64,000 bases of DNA from an uncultured Planococcus sp. (lineage in GTDB: Bacteria > Bacillota > Bacilli > Bacillales_A > Planococcaceae), in contig CANLRI010000003.1 of NCBI GenBank assembly GCA_947493585.1, positions 248,001 to 312,000 of the forward strand, written 5' to 3'. Below, piece after piece: positions 33,842 to 42,586 of this stretch (positions are counted from its first letter, which is position 1; every line of letters starts with the position of its first letter). The notes beneath the pieces are model-generated. The model had not been told where the DNA came from, made no database searches, and was given only the letters and a program-made list of their open reading frames with translations. The position numbers were made by a program, and so were the translations under genes.

Positions 33842-34085
33842 GAGCTATAAAATGTGACCCATTTCCTCATTTTCTGATGAGTAGACAGAAGAAGTTTTCT
33901 TCCCCTCTAAAACTGGAGACGGAGTGGAAGGGGGCTGACGCCTGTGGGACCGCACGGGCTGGGAGACAGAGGTGGCGCGCTTTTTGCCACCTTGGCTCAA
34001 CACCCGCCCCACGGCAAGCAGCCCCCTGCAACGAAGTCGAAAAGCGGAAGCTTTTCCAATCACTTCTTTTCATTTCACACTTTCT
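33842..34085. repeat. intergenic repeat C, copy 1 (folded, same core as repeat A)
   Basis: About 240 bases matching 43365-43620. GGGGGCTG (33930-33937) pairs with CAGCCCCC (34019-34026); CCTGTGGG (33941-33948) with CCCACGG (34008-34014, bulged T); AGGTGGC (33970-33976) with GCCACCT (33986-33992) around a GCGCTTTTT loop. Compared with copy 2, three base pairs change on both sides and keep pairing. The CCTGTGGGAC...CGGG...GAGAC...CCCGCCCCACGG-AAGC core is shared with repeat A. Confidence 0.8.
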
Positions 34086-34201
34086 ATCGCATCAACTATA
34101 TACCTCACAAATTACAGATTCTAATCCCTAACAAACCAACAATTGACAGAACCCGCCCCATCTTATACGATAAGGCAGGAAATTAAATAACCCGGCAACG
34201 G

Positions 34202-34241
34202 GAGAGGTTCATAGCATTCCACCCTCTATAAAAAACTATGG
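34202..34241 (+). ncRNA. preQ1-I riboswitch
   Basis: AGAGGTTC, then AGC, CACCCTCTA and TAAAAAACTA: the complete preQ1 class I aptamer with its H-type pseudoknot tail. A terminator follows at 34253-34281 and queF begins at 34341. Binding of preQ1 is expected to shut off queF and the transporter gene. Confidence 0.95.
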
Positions 34242-34252
34242 ATTTTGAAATC

Positions 34253-34281
34253 AAGCCGAATCCACATGCGATTCGGCTTTT
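34253..34281 (+). terminator. preQ1 riboswitch expression-platform terminator
   Basis: AAGCCGAATC cacat GATTCGGCTTTT stem directly after the aptamer, as expected for transcription attenuation. Confidence 0.85.
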
Positions 34282-34340
34282 CTGTTGTCCGATTTTTTAT
34301 AGCTCTCCCCCCACCGGCCCATTATAAGGAGGCCACATAC

Positions 34341-34835
34341 ATGGCAGGAAGAAACGAAGATACACTCGAGCATTTGTCTTTGCTCGGCAACCAGAACACA
34401 CGCTACAAATTCGAGTACGACCCAGGCATTCTAGAAGCGATTGACAATCTCCACACACGTGATTACTTCGTCAAATTCAATTGCCCGGAATTCACTTCAC
34501 TGTGCCCGCAAACCGGCCAGCCGGATTTCGCGACAATTTACTTGAGCTTCATTCCCGATAAGAAACTCGTCGAAAGTAAAGCCTTGAAGCTGTACTTGTT
34601 CAGCTTCCGCAACCACGGCGATTTCCATGAAGATGTCGTCAACATCATCATGAACGACTTGATCAAACTGCTCGACCCGCGCTATATCGAAGTATGGGGC
34701 AAATTCACTCCGCGCGGCGGCTTGTCGATCGATCCGTATACGAACTACGGCAAGCCCGGCACGAAATACGAAGAAATGGCGACGTACCGGATGATGAACC
34801 ACGACATGAATCCGGAAACGATTACCAACCGATAA
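34341..34835 (+). CDS. queF: NADPH-dependent 7-cyano-7-deazaguanine reductase
   Basis: A 164-residue T-fold enzyme of the short QueF class, reducing preQ0 to preQ1 in queuosine synthesis. [15 protein letters not shown] holds the thioimide cysteine Cys55 and Asp62, with the same numbering as B. subtilis QueF, and [15 protein letters not shown] is the QueF NADPH motif. AAGGAGG at 34327-34333 sets ATG 34341, not the longest frame. Controlled by the preQ1 riboswitch; 12 bases from the next gene. QueCDE are not nearby. Confidence 0.95.
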   Translation: MAGRNEDTLEHLSLLGNQNTRYKFEYDPGILEAIDNLHTRDYFVKFNCPEFTSLCPQTGQPDFATIYLSFIPDKKLVESKALKLYLFSFRNHGDFHEDVVNIIMNDLIKLLDPRYIEVWGKFTPRGGLSIDPYTNYGKPGTKYEEMATYRMMNHDMNPETITNR

Positions 34836-34847
34836 GGAGAACCGTCC

Positions 34848-35477
34848 ATGCTACTTTATTTGAACGGCGCTTTTGTCGGCCTTCTGATCTTATCCAATAT
34901 CCTGGCCGTAAAATTATTTTCCATCAGTGAATGGGCCGTGCTGCCTGCCGCAGTCATCGTCTACGTCTTTACGTTCCCGATCACCGATACGATCGCGGAA
35001 GTATACGGCAAAGAAGCCGCGCGCCAAACGGTCATGGCCGGGTTCTTCACCCAGCTGGCTGCGCTAGTGTTTATCTTTTCTGCCATCCACTTGCCGTCTG
35101 CACCATTTTTTGCGGACCAGGCAGCGTTTGAGTCGATTTTCTCGGCTGGCTTCCGAGTGACGCTCGCAAGTTTGGTGTCTTATTTCATCAGTCAAAACTT
35201 GGACGTCACGATTTTCCATAAATTAAAAGCACGTAACGGCGAATCGAAGTTATGGCTGCGCAACAATGCCTCGACGATGGTCAGCCAATTGGTAGATACA
35301 ACGATTTTCATCACAATCGCTTTTTACGGGACCATGCCGCTGTCGGCATTGGCCGCCATGATTTTGACGCAGTATGTATTCAAATGGATCGTCGCAGCAG
35401 CGGACACTCCGCTCGTTTACTTGCTTGTTAAACTCGCGCGCCGCTCCAGGACAGCCACTCAAAAAAGCTTCGCTTGA
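34848..35477 (+). CDS. queuosine precursor transporter (VUT/YhhQ family)
   Basis: A 209-residue membrane protein with about six hydrophobic segments and the family pattern LSNILAVKLFSI, FPITDTIAEVYGKEAARQTV, SQNLDVTIFHKLK and STMVSQLVDTTIFITIAFYG. YhhQ-type carriers take up preQ0 and preQ1. Its place after queF under one preQ1 riboswitch supports that role. AAGGAG overlaps the queF stop. Confidence 0.92.
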   Translation: MLLYLNGAFVGLLILSNILAVKLFSISEWAVLPAAVIVYVFTFPITDTIAEVYGKEAARQTVMAGFFTQLAALVFIFSAIHLPSAPFFADQAAFESIFSAGFRVTLASLVSYFISQNLDVTIFHKLKARNGESKLWLRNNASTMVSQLVDTTIFITIAFYGTMPLSALAAMILTQYVFKWIVAAADTPLVYLLVKLARRSRTATQKSFA

Positions 35478-35496
35478 TTATGGATCTACGCATAAC

Positions 35497-35527
35497 AAAG
35501 CCGCCGGCAAACATTGCCGGCGGCTTT
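35497..35527. terminator. bidirectional terminator
   Basis: GCCGCCGGCAA pairs with TTGCCGGCGGC, with A and T runs, between convergent genes. Confidence 0.93.
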
Positions 35528-35533
35528 TGGTAT

Positions 35534-36382
35534 TTAAGTTATTTGTTTGGCTGGCTGAACTGCAGGAACAATAATTGCAGTCGAGATCTGCTTCTGCGTC
35601 CAGACGATCTCTGCAGTAATCGGCAAATGATCCGATGCAGCCGTTTCGATTTTTTCTGCATCCCGCACGTCAAAACCGTGGTCAGCAAAAATATAATCGA
35701 TGCGTGTCATTGGCTTGAACGATTCGCCAGTTTCTTGATTTTCGTAAGGAGACGGATACGTATAGGCGTCGCCGCGCTTTGTTTTCAAGAAGACGTCCGT
35801 CATGGTGTGATGGAGATGGGCCAAGTGGCGATGTGTCGGCGGTGCATTGAAATCGCCCGCAAGGATTTTCGGGAAATGGCTTTTGCCGGCAATCTCCAAT
35901 ATTTCCGCAACGCTCATTTCAAGCTCTTCATCTTTCAACGCTAAATGGGCATTTAACACTTTGAGGTACGTGCCCCCGACTTCAACGACGGTTTCGAGGA
36001 CGCCTCGTTGTTCGTTATTGTAGATGTCGGTTACGACTTGCGTCAATAAATGGTTTTCTGCGTATTTAATCGGATAAAGGCTTAAGGTCGCATTGCCGTA
36101 CTGGCGGTTCGGGCGTTCCGGATCATCCGGCGCCTGGTTTAGGTTGGCGCCATATGCGGCGTACATCCCGAGCCGTTCGGAAAGCCATTCGACCTGGTCC
36201 ACATAAAAACTGCGGGCCGAAAAATGACGGTCGACTTCCTGAAGCGCCACAATGGTGGCTCCTGACGCTTCGATCACTTGCGCGGTTCTTTCTAAATCCA
36301 CTTTGCCATCCATTCCCATTCCATGGGCAATATTGAACGACATCACTTTCACTGCTGGGGTCCTGCTGGCATCGCCGTGCAT
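35534..36382 (-). CDS. endonuclease/exonuclease/phosphatase family protein, copy 1
   Basis: A 282-residue protein of the EEP fold: VMSFNIAHGMGMDGKVDLERTAQ, TIVALQEVDRHFSAR, ILAGDFNAPPTHRHLAHLH and the final RIDYIFADHGF ... ASDHLPITAEI give the Asn, Glu, Asp-Asn and Asp-His metal and catalytic residues. No signal peptide. The family hydrolyses phosphodiesters, inositol phosphates or nucleic acids. AAAAGGAG before ATG. It shares about the same order as its neighbour downstream of 36479; the two are tandem paralogues. Confidence 0.88.
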   Translation of the reverse strand: MHGDASRTPAVKVMSFNIAHGMGMDGKVDLERTAQVIEASGATIVALQEVDRHFSARSFYVDQVEWLSERLGMYAAYGANLNQAPDDPERPNRQYGNATLSLYPIKYAENHLLTQVVTDIYNNEQRGVLETVVEVGGTYLKVLNAHLALKDEELEMSVAEILEIAGKSHFPKILAGDFNAPPTHRHLAHLHHTMTDVFLKTKRGDAYTYPSPYENQETGESFKPMTRIDYIFADHGFDVRDAEKIETAASDHLPITAEIVWTQKQISTAIIVPAVQPAKQIT

Positions 36383-36478
36383 AAGACCATCTCCTTTTCT
36401 GGTTGAAACGAATCAGTGGCAGCTGCAATTGTCCCCTTCATTATAGCAAGGATGCCGATTTTGTAAGTTAAAAACAGG

Positions 36479-37225
36479 TTAAAAATTGTTAGAGTTTTGT
36501 AAATTTCTGATTTTTGCCACAATTGGAATATGATCCGATGCATCACTTTCGATAGTCCATGCTTCCGTCGCTTGAAAATGGGCATCGTGGAAAATATAAT
36601 CGATCTTTTGGCCGTGGTCGCCTTGTTTTTTATACGTATCAGGATAAGGACCAGCACCGAACGCGTTGTAAAAATGCTTGGAGAATCGCTGGACGTGCTT
36701 GGTAGAAGGCGCAGCATTGAAATCCCCGACTAGCACTTGAGGCAGCGGGTTATCCGTTGTGATAGCGATGATTTCCGTCAAATTACGGTCGACTTCCTCG
36801 TCAATGAGCGATAGATGTGTGTTATAGAAAGAAAACCGCTGCCCTTCCACTTCGATGACCGCTTCGAGCATTCCCCGCGGCTCGAATTCTTCCGGATGGA
36901 TTTCTACTGTACTCAAGTCATGATTTTGGGAGGAAACAATCGGGTAGCGGCTCAAGATGGCGTTGCCGTATTCACGCTTTGGCCGTGTACCGCCTGCTCC
37001 CCTGTCAATCAAGTTCGGTCCGTACGCCATGTGCATATCGAGCCGGTTGGACAACCATTTAGCCTGGTCCCAAAAACGGCTGCGGGAAGAAAAGTTTCGG
37101 TCCACTTCCTGCAATCCGGCCACATCCACTTCTCCTTGTTCAATCGCCCTAGCCGTTAGTTCAAGGTCGAGCTCCCCGTCGATTCGTTTGCCTGAAGCAA
37201 TATTAAAGCTCATCACTGTCAGCAT
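36479..37225 (-). CDS. endonuclease/exonuclease/phosphatase family protein, copy 2
   Basis: A 248-residue EEP-fold protein close to its downstream neighbour: VMSFNIASGKRIDGELDLELTAR, DVAGLQEVDRNFSSRSRFWDQAKWLSNRLDMHMAYGPNL, LVGDFNAAPSTKHVQ and KIDYIFHDAHFQA ... SDHIPIVAKI. It is shorter at the C-terminus than copy 1. Same direction, 97 bases apart, so the pair arose by tandem duplication and may be co-transcribed. Substrate unknown. Confidence 0.88.
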   Translation of the reverse strand: MLTVMSFNIASGKRIDGELDLELTARAIEQGEVDVAGLQEVDRNFSSRSRFWDQAKWLSNRLDMHMAYGPNLIDRGAGGTRPKREYGNAILSRYPIVSSQNHDLSTVEIHPEEFEPRGMLEAVIEVEGQRFSFYNTHLSLIDEEVDRNLTEIIAITTDNPLPQVLVGDFNAAPSTKHVQRFSKHFYNAFGAGPYPDTYKKQGDHGQKIDYIFHDAHFQATEAWTIESDASDHIPIVAKIRNLQNSNNF

Positions 37226-37293
37226 TTCCCCACCGCCCTTTTTCTTTTTTTGAATGGCTTACTTCCATTCACTAGCCTTGCTAGATAAAACCC

Positions 37294-37317
37294 AAAAAGC
37301 CCGCAAGCACGCGGGCC
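37294..37317 (-). terminator. terminator of the MerR gene
   Basis: AGCCCGC aagcac GCGGGC preceded by five A residues (T run on the minus strand). Confidence 0.85.
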
Positions 37318-37322
37318 ACTGT

Positions 37323-38084
37323 TCATCCATTCAATTTATCGGTATAGGCAATGATGGCATCCCGCAAATATTGCGCTGCCCCTTTACCGGCTTTTTCATA
37401 ATAGGCCGCGAAGCGTTCATCCGCCACATACATCTCCGCGAGGCCTGCGTGCGCTTGCGGCTCGTAGCTGCCCCATGTAAACCCAAGCCACTGCCGGTGC
37501 AAGTCGGCGATTCCCTGCCCTGAGCTTCCTTCCGGTTCGCCGTCTTTTAGCGCATGCTCCAGCTTATCCAGAATCTCCTGCTCAAGGCGCTTGAACGCTT
37601 CGTATCGTTGTTGGTCCATGCCGAGCATTTTGGCGTTGGAACGGTCGACTTCCGCATCGCCATATTTCTCGCGGATTTCTTTCCCGTAAGCCGCTTCATT
37701 GTCCTCAACCAGCTGCTTCTTGAACCCTTCGAACTTTTCATGTTCTGCCATTTGGCTCTCTCCTTTTTTTGCGGAGATCGTTTTCTCCACATTTTTAATC
37801 AAAAGGTCCAGGCGGCTGCGTTCCTTCATTAACTGTTCCCGCTGCCCAATCAATGCTTCGGTTTCGTCAAAACCCGGATCGTCCAAAAGCTTCGCGATGT
37901 CGTGCAGCCCAAAACCGAGCTCTCGGTAAAACAAGATGAGCTGCAGGCGATCGATTTCTGAGCTTCCGTACACCCGGTAGCCAGATTCATTTTTCTGCGG
38001 CGTCAATAAACCGATCGTATCGTAATAGCGCAAAGTGCGCGCGCTCACGCCGGCAAGCAAAGCCAGCTTCTGTACCGTATACAT
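37323..38084 (-). CDS. MerR family regulator with TipA-like effector domain
   Basis: A 253-residue regulator: N-terminal MerR helix-turn-helix (YTVQKLALLAGVSARTLRYYDTIGLLTPQKNESGYRVY), a coiled-coil dimer helix (LIGQREQLMKERSRLDLLIKNVEKTI), then a TipAS-like domain (YGDAEVDRSNAKMLGMDQQRYEAFKRLEQEILDKL), which in relatives binds antibiotics. AGGAGG fits ATG 38084. A classic 19-base-spacer promoter lies just upstream. It sits beside two exporter genes, so control of drug export is a fair inference; no direct site is seen before those genes. Confidence 0.9.
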   Translation of the reverse strand: MYTVQKLALLAGVSARTLRYYDTIGLLTPQKNESGYRVYGSSEIDRLQLILFYRELGFGLHDIAKLLDDPGFDETEALIGQREQLMKERSRLDLLIKNVEKTISAKKGESQMAEHEKFEGFKKQLVEDNEAAYGKEIREKYGDAEVDRSNAKMLGMDQQRYEAFKRLEQEILDKLEHALKDGEPEGSSGQGIADLHRQWLGFTWGSYEPQAHAGLAEMYVADERFAAYYEKAGKGAAQYLRDAIIAYTDKLNG

Positions 38085-38106
38085 GCCGCCACCTCCTGAT
38101 GACTCC

Positions 38107-38137
38107 ACTTTAAACCTTGACGTTGCGTCAAGGTCAA
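38107..38137 (-). promoter_or_regulatory. MerR-type promoter with operator
   Basis: On the minus strand TTGACC (38132-38137), exactly 19 bases, TAAAGT (38107-38112). The spacer contains the palindrome CCTTGACG tt CGTCAAGG. A 19-base spacer realigned by MerR-type activators is the family rule. It reads into the merR gene, so the regulator probably controls itself. Confidence 0.85.
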
Positions 38138-38146
38138 GAGAAAACA

Positions 38147-39886
38147 TTACGTCAACTGCTGTTCCGCAAACTCGCGGTACAGCGGATGCTTTCCGGTCAA
38201 CTCCCGGTGGTTGCCAATGCCTGTAACCCGACCGCCTTCGATAAAGATAATTTTATCGGCATCGACGATTGTCGACAAACGATGGGCGATGACCAATGTC
38301 GTGCGCCCTTCCATTAAGCGGCCAAGCGCCTGCCCCACGATGCCTTCCGATTGGCTGTCTAGGCTCGCTGTTGCCTCGTCCATCATCAATAACTTCGGAT
38401 CGCGCAAAAATGCGCGTGCGATGGCAATGCGCTGTCTCTGCCCGCCGGATAATTTAACCCCGCGTTCCCCAACTTGTGTGTCCAATCCGTCCGGAAACGA
38501 CGCGATGAATTCTTCTGCATATGCCATACGGGAGACGAGCCACAACTCTTCATCCTTGTAATTCTCCGCATCCGGCAAGCCGTAAGTCAGATTCGCACGG
38601 ATCGTCCCGCCCATCATGGCGCTTTCCTGTGATACATAGCCAATTTGATCGCGCCAAGAAGCGATGGCTACATCGGTTATCGGTACCTCTCCGATCGTGA
38701 TAGTGCCGGCAGTCGGTTCGTAAAAGCGCTCGATCAAACCGAAAATGGTTGTTTTGCCTCCTCCGCTCGGACCGGCAAACGCAATCTTCTGGCCAGGGTG
38801 CGCTTCAAACGAAACGCCCTGCAGCACAGGCTCGCCATTTTCGTATGCAAAGCTGACATCTTCAAGGCGCAGCGTCTTGCCGCTAATGTCCATCTCCACG
38901 CCCTGCTTTTGCTCTTCAAGCGGCAATTCTAGAATATCGATGATGCGCTCTGTCGCGCCTTTCGCTTTTTGCAGTTCCGTAAAGAAGCGCGCGAATGTAG
39001 CGAGCGGCACAATGATTTGGAACAAATACAGAAGAAAAGCGACCAACGATCCGGTCGACATCGACCCTTCCGATACACGGATGCCCCCGTAGCCGATGAT
39101 CATCACGATGACCACCATGACAACCAAATACATAAGCGGGCCGATCAAGGCGTAGACTTTTGCCTCTCTCATGCCAAGACCGTATAATTTCTGGATGCCC
39201 AAAAGCCCGCGCTGTTCTTCCACTCGCTCCGCTGTTGATGATTTCATTAAACGGATTTCACCAAGCGTCTGCTGCACGTCGCCTGTGAACACTGCCGTTT
39301 CGTCCTGCAAGCTGCGGGAAATCTTCGCCATTTTACGCCCTAACGGAATCATGATGGCAATCGTCAGCGGTACTGCGAGCATCATAATCAAAGTCATTTT
39401 CCAATCGAGCACAAGGAGAATCGCAACGGCCCCGATAATCGTAATGATGCCGGTCACGAAACTCGGGAAATGGTCGGTGATGAGATTCCGGACAATGCCG
39501 GTATCGTTGACAACGCGGCTCACCGTCTGGCCGCTCGCTTGCTGGTCAAAATAGCCGACACGCAAACGCAGTAAATGCAGCCACATGCGCTCGCGCAGCC
39601 CAGCCACGATGCGTTGCCCGACCATGCTCAATAAATAAATCGATACGCCATTGATGACCGCCTGTACGATAAAGGCAGCCGCAAGCGCAGCAATCAATCC
39701 TGCGCTTAAGGCTTCTACTGAAAATCCGTCCACCAATTCTCTCGTCAACAACGGGACGAGCAAGCCGACGATAGTGGTGATTAAACTGGTCCCCAGACCG
39801 AAAACGAGCGCCCATTTTGGGATTTTAATCGAAGTTAAAAGTGTGAAAAATGGCTTGATGCCTTGTTTTTTCTGAATTGATTCCAT
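38147..39886 (-). CDS. multidrug ABC transporter, permease-ATPase fusion (BmrA-like)
   Basis: A 579-residue half-transporter: six membrane segments in the first 320 residues, then an ABC domain with Walker A AGPSGGGKTT near 372, signature LSGGQRQRIAIARA and Walker B LLMMDEATASLDS with the H-loop IAHRLS. Type IV exporters of this kind work as homodimers and pump drugs or lipids. AGGAGATGGAGTA precedes ATG 39886. It follows the MFS exporter by 32 bases and precedes the merR gene, so the three may form one efflux locus. Confidence 0.9.
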   Translation of the reverse strand: MESIQKKQGIKPFFTLLTSIKIPKWALVFGLGTSLITTIVGLLVPLLTRELVDGFSVEALSAGLIAALAAAFIVQAVINGVSIYLLSMVGQRIVAGLRERMWLHLLRLRVGYFDQQASGQTVSRVVNDTGIVRNLITDHFPSFVTGIITIIGAVAILLVLDWKMTLIMMLAVPLTIAIMIPLGRKMAKISRSLQDETAVFTGDVQQTLGEIRLMKSSTAERVEEQRGLLGIQKLYGLGMREAKVYALIGPLMYLVVMVVIVMIIGYGGIRVSEGSMSTGSLVAFLLYLFQIIVPLATFARFFTELQKAKGATERIIDILELPLEEQKQGVEMDISGKTLRLEDVSFAYENGEPVLQGVSFEAHPGQKIAFAGPSGGGKTTIFGLIERFYEPTAGTITIGEVPITDVAIASWRDQIGYVSQESAMMGGTIRANLTYGLPDAENYKDEELWLVSRMAYAEEFIASFPDGLDTQVGERGVKLSGGQRQRIAIARAFLRDPKLLMMDEATASLDSQSEGIVGQALGRLMEGRTTLVIAHRLSTIVDADKIIFIEGGRVTGIGNHRELTGKHPLYREFAEQQLT

Positions 39887-39918
39887 TACTCCATCTCCTA
39901 TCTATCCGTTCAAGCCAT

Positions 39919-41133
39919 TTATGCAGCCGTAATTTTCCGATCTTTCGGCAAAGCGAGGCCAACCAGCCCAAGAATCGGCAGTACAGAAATGATGATCATC
40001 GTTTCATAAACCCCGATCGAATCCATCAATACTCCAATCGCGACGGCTCCGATGGCCCCCATGCCGAACGCCAAGCCGACCGTCAGCCCAGACATCGTGC
40101 CGATTCTGCTCGGTACGAGTTCTTGTGCATAGACGACCATGACGGAAAAACTTAACATGAGGAAAAAGCCCAATACGGCAAGAATGACAGCGACAATCGG
40201 CAAGGCCACATATGGCAGTACCAGCGCCAGCGGAATCGGCACGATCAACGACAGCACGATAACACGCTTGCGGCCGATGCGATCGGCAAGCGGCCCTCCA
40301 AAAAAGGTGCCGAATGCTCCGATTCCGAGGAATAGGAAGATAAACATTTGCCCTTGCTGGATCGTCACACCGTAATTATCCATTAAATGGAATATGTAAA
40401 AACTTGTGATTGTCGTTATGTAAAAAGTACGCGCGAAAATAATCAATAACAGCAAGGTTAAAGCAGTGCCCACTTGCTTTTTCGTCAAAGGCGGCAAGGA
40501 AGAGAGCACCGCTTTTTTCACTTTCTCCAATTTATCGCGCTCTAATTGTGCCTTATACCAAGCGGAAATTTTAGACAATACGAAAATGCCGAGTGCCGCG
40601 ACAAACAGAAACAAGGCCGCGCCCCGTTGCCCAAGCGGCACGAGGATAAAGGCGCTGATCAACGGCGCCAGCGCTTGACCGGAGTTGCCGCCGACTTGGT
40701 AAATCGATTGCGACAAGCCGCGTCTCGAACCCGCAGCCATATACGATACGCGCGAGCCTTCCGGGTGGAACACCGCAGAACCGAAGCCCAGGAAAATGAC
40801 CGACAGCAAGATGAGCCAATACTCCGGCGCAAAGGCCAAACCGGCGATCCCGATAAACGAGAACACCATACCGAGCGGCAATGCATAAGGCATCGGTTTT
40901 TTATCGCTCGCGAACCCGATGACCGGCTGCAACACAGACGCCACCATATTGAGCGCAAAAGCGATGAGCCCAAGCTGCGTGAAGCTGAGCCCCAAATCCT
41001 TCTCTAAAATCGGGAACATTGCCGGAATCACTGCCTGCAAAGAATCATTCAGTAAATGGACACCGCCGATCGCGAACATTACCGGATACACCGGATTCCC
41101 CGCGAGCGAAGATGAGGAAATTGCTTTTGCCAT
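39919..41133 (-). CDS. MFS exporter, fosmidomycin resistance (Fsr) type
   Basis: A 404-residue permease with twelve hydrophobic segments. GGVHLLNDSLQAVIPAMFPILEKDLGLSFTQLGLI and LGFGSAVFHPEGSRVSYMAAGSRRGLSQSIYQVGGNSGQALAPL are the Fsr/YfnC-type signature. Such carriers export fosmidomycin or related compounds. Same direction as the ABC exporter, 32 bases upstream of it. True substrates unknown. Confidence 0.88.
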   Translation of the reverse strand: MAKAISSSSLAGNPVYPVMFAIGGVHLLNDSLQAVIPAMFPILEKDLGLSFTQLGLIAFALNMVASVLQPVIGFASDKKPMPYALPLGMVFSFIGIAGLAFAPEYWLILLSVIFLGFGSAVFHPEGSRVSYMAAGSRRGLSQSIYQVGGNSGQALAPLISAFILVPLGQRGAALFLFVAALGIFVLSKISAWYKAQLERDKLEKVKKAVLSSLPPLTKKQVGTALTLLLLIIFARTFYITTITSFYIFHLMDNYGVTIQQGQMFIFLFLGIGAFGTFFGGPLADRIGRKRVIVLSLIVPIPLALVLPYVALPIVAVILAVLGFFLMLSFSVMVVYAQELVPSRIGTMSGLTVGLAFGMGAIGAVAIGVLMDSIGVYETMIIISVLPILGLVGLALPKDRKITAA

Positions 41134-41203
41134 AGTGCCGCCTCCAACTTATGTAGTCATATCTTTTCCAGTATAAACCAATTCTTTCGAGTTATAAAAT
41201 GCA

Positions 41204-41253
41204 CAAAAAAGCGCAGATGCACATTCACCAATGAATGCCCATCTGCGCTCTTT
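41204..41253. terminator. terminator of the rRNA methyltransferase gene
   Basis: GCGCAGATG pairs with CATCTGCGC; an inner CATTC/GAATG extends it, and an A run gives T residues on the minus strand. Confidence 0.85.
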
Positions 41254-41274
41254 GTTTCTGCCTATGAGCCTAGC

Positions 41275-42465
41275 TTACAATAAACGGAGGAATAGCACTT
41301 TCAGATAATCGCCTTCCGGAAATCTTCTATCGACGTGGAAATCCGCCGGCAAGCTATACGTCTCCACCACTTTGTATTTCTGATCTCTGTCTTTAAATGC
41401 TTTATCGATCATTTGAGTGAACTTCTTCATATTGAATGAAGCGCTATTGGTCGAAGCGACAATCAAGCCACCCGCTGCCGTGATGTCGATCGTTTCTTTC
41501 ATCAAATTGGTGTAATCTTTCGCTGCGCTGAAGACATGCTTTTTCGAGCGCGCAAAGCTTGGCGGATCGAGGACAACTACATCAAAGCTCAAGTTCTTGC
41601 GCTTCGCGTATTTGAAATAATTGAAGACGTCCATCACCAGAATGTCCTGCTCATCAAAATCAATGCCGTTGATGCTGAACTGCTCGATCGTTTTCGCCGA
41701 GCTGCGCTTTGCGAGATCCACACTTGTTGTCTTGTCGGCACCACCAAGCGCAGCCGCCACGGAAAAGGCTCCTGTATACGAAAAGGTATTGAGCACGGTT
41801 TTGCCTTCCGCATATTTCGTGCGGATCGCCTGGCGCACATCGCGCTGGTCGAGGAAAATACCGGTCATCGCGCCGTCGTTCAAATACACCGCGAAGTTCA
41901 TACCGTTTTCTTGAACGATCAGCGGAAATTCCCCGCGCTCGCCTGATACGAAATCGTCGTCTTCAATATACTGGCCTTTCGTGTCAAAGCGTTTTTTCTC
42001 ATAGATTCCGATGCACTCCACGACATTCTCCAAAGCGGCCACCACATCTTCGCGGAACGAGTAGACGCCTTCGCTATACCAGGACAGCAAGTAAAATCCT
42101 GCGTAATAATCGATCGTTAATCCGCCGAACCCATCCCCTTCTCCGTTGAAGACGCGGAAAGCGGTCGTCTCGGAGTCGTTGAAGAATTTCTCGCGGCGGC
42201 TGAATGCCAATTCCAGCTTGCGTTCGACAAAGGCTTGGCCGACTGCCTCGTCCTGGTTTCTCGTCAAGACCCAGCCGGCGCCTTTGTTCTGCTCGCCGTA
42301 ATAGCCCGTGCCCAAATATTCCCCGTCTTTATCAACAAGGCGAAGCAATGTGCCTTCCGGCGCGTTGACTTCACTCATCAACCCGTCTTTTGTAACGAGT
42401 GGAGACCCTTTTGCCAATTCATTTCTCAAAACATCTTTCACCGTTACCGTCATTTCGTTTCTCAT
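41275..42465 (-). CDS. class I rRNA methyltransferase (RlmI/RlmK family, PUA + SAM domain)
   Basis: A 396-residue protein: an N-terminal PUA domain (VNAPEGTLLRLVDKDGEYLGTGYYG), then a Rossmann SAM domain with KTVLNTFSYTGAFSVAAALGGA and VVLDPPSFARSKK, the pattern of m5C23S rRNA enzymes such as RlmI and B. subtilis YwbD. It methylates 23S rRNA cytosine in relatives. AGGATGAGG precedes the ATG. It is followed by its own terminator and has no operon partner. Confidence 0.9.
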   Translation of the reverse strand: MRNEMTVTVKDVLRNELAKGSPLVTKDGLMSEVNAPEGTLLRLVDKDGEYLGTGYYGEQNKGAGWVLTRNQDEAVGQAFVERKLELAFSRREKFFNDSETTAFRVFNGEGDGFGGLTIDYYAGFYLLSWYSEGVYSFREDVVAALENVVECIGIYEKKRFDTKGQYIEDDDFVSGERGEFPLIVQENGMNFAVYLNDGAMTGIFLDQRDVRQAIRTKYAEGKTVLNTFSYTGAFSVAAALGGADKTTSVDLAKRSSAKTIEQFSINGIDFDEQDILVMDVFNYFKYAKRKNLSFDVVVLDPPSFARSKKHVFSAAKDYTNLMKETIDITAAGGLIVASTNSASFNMKKFTQMIDKAFKDRDQKYKVVETYSLPADFHVDRRFPEGDYLKVLFLRLL

Positions 42466-42586
42466 AATTCCTCATCCTATCTATGCCGTTGCGTTTTGCA
42501 TTATAATCAGTGTAAAGGAAATCCGTCGCCCTGCCCACTTTCAAACGCCTTTTTCAGTGAATTGGATATGGAAAGGAGGAGCCGTC

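Noticed and set aside
33500..34100. Possibility of a CRISPR array in the repeat cluster
   Set aside because: Repeats are long, few and diverged, with no short regular spacers and no cas genes.
33845..34186. Overlapping frames on both strands within repeat C copy 1
   Set aside because: The sequence is a folded repeat; the frames are not kept in copy 2 and have no ribosome sites.
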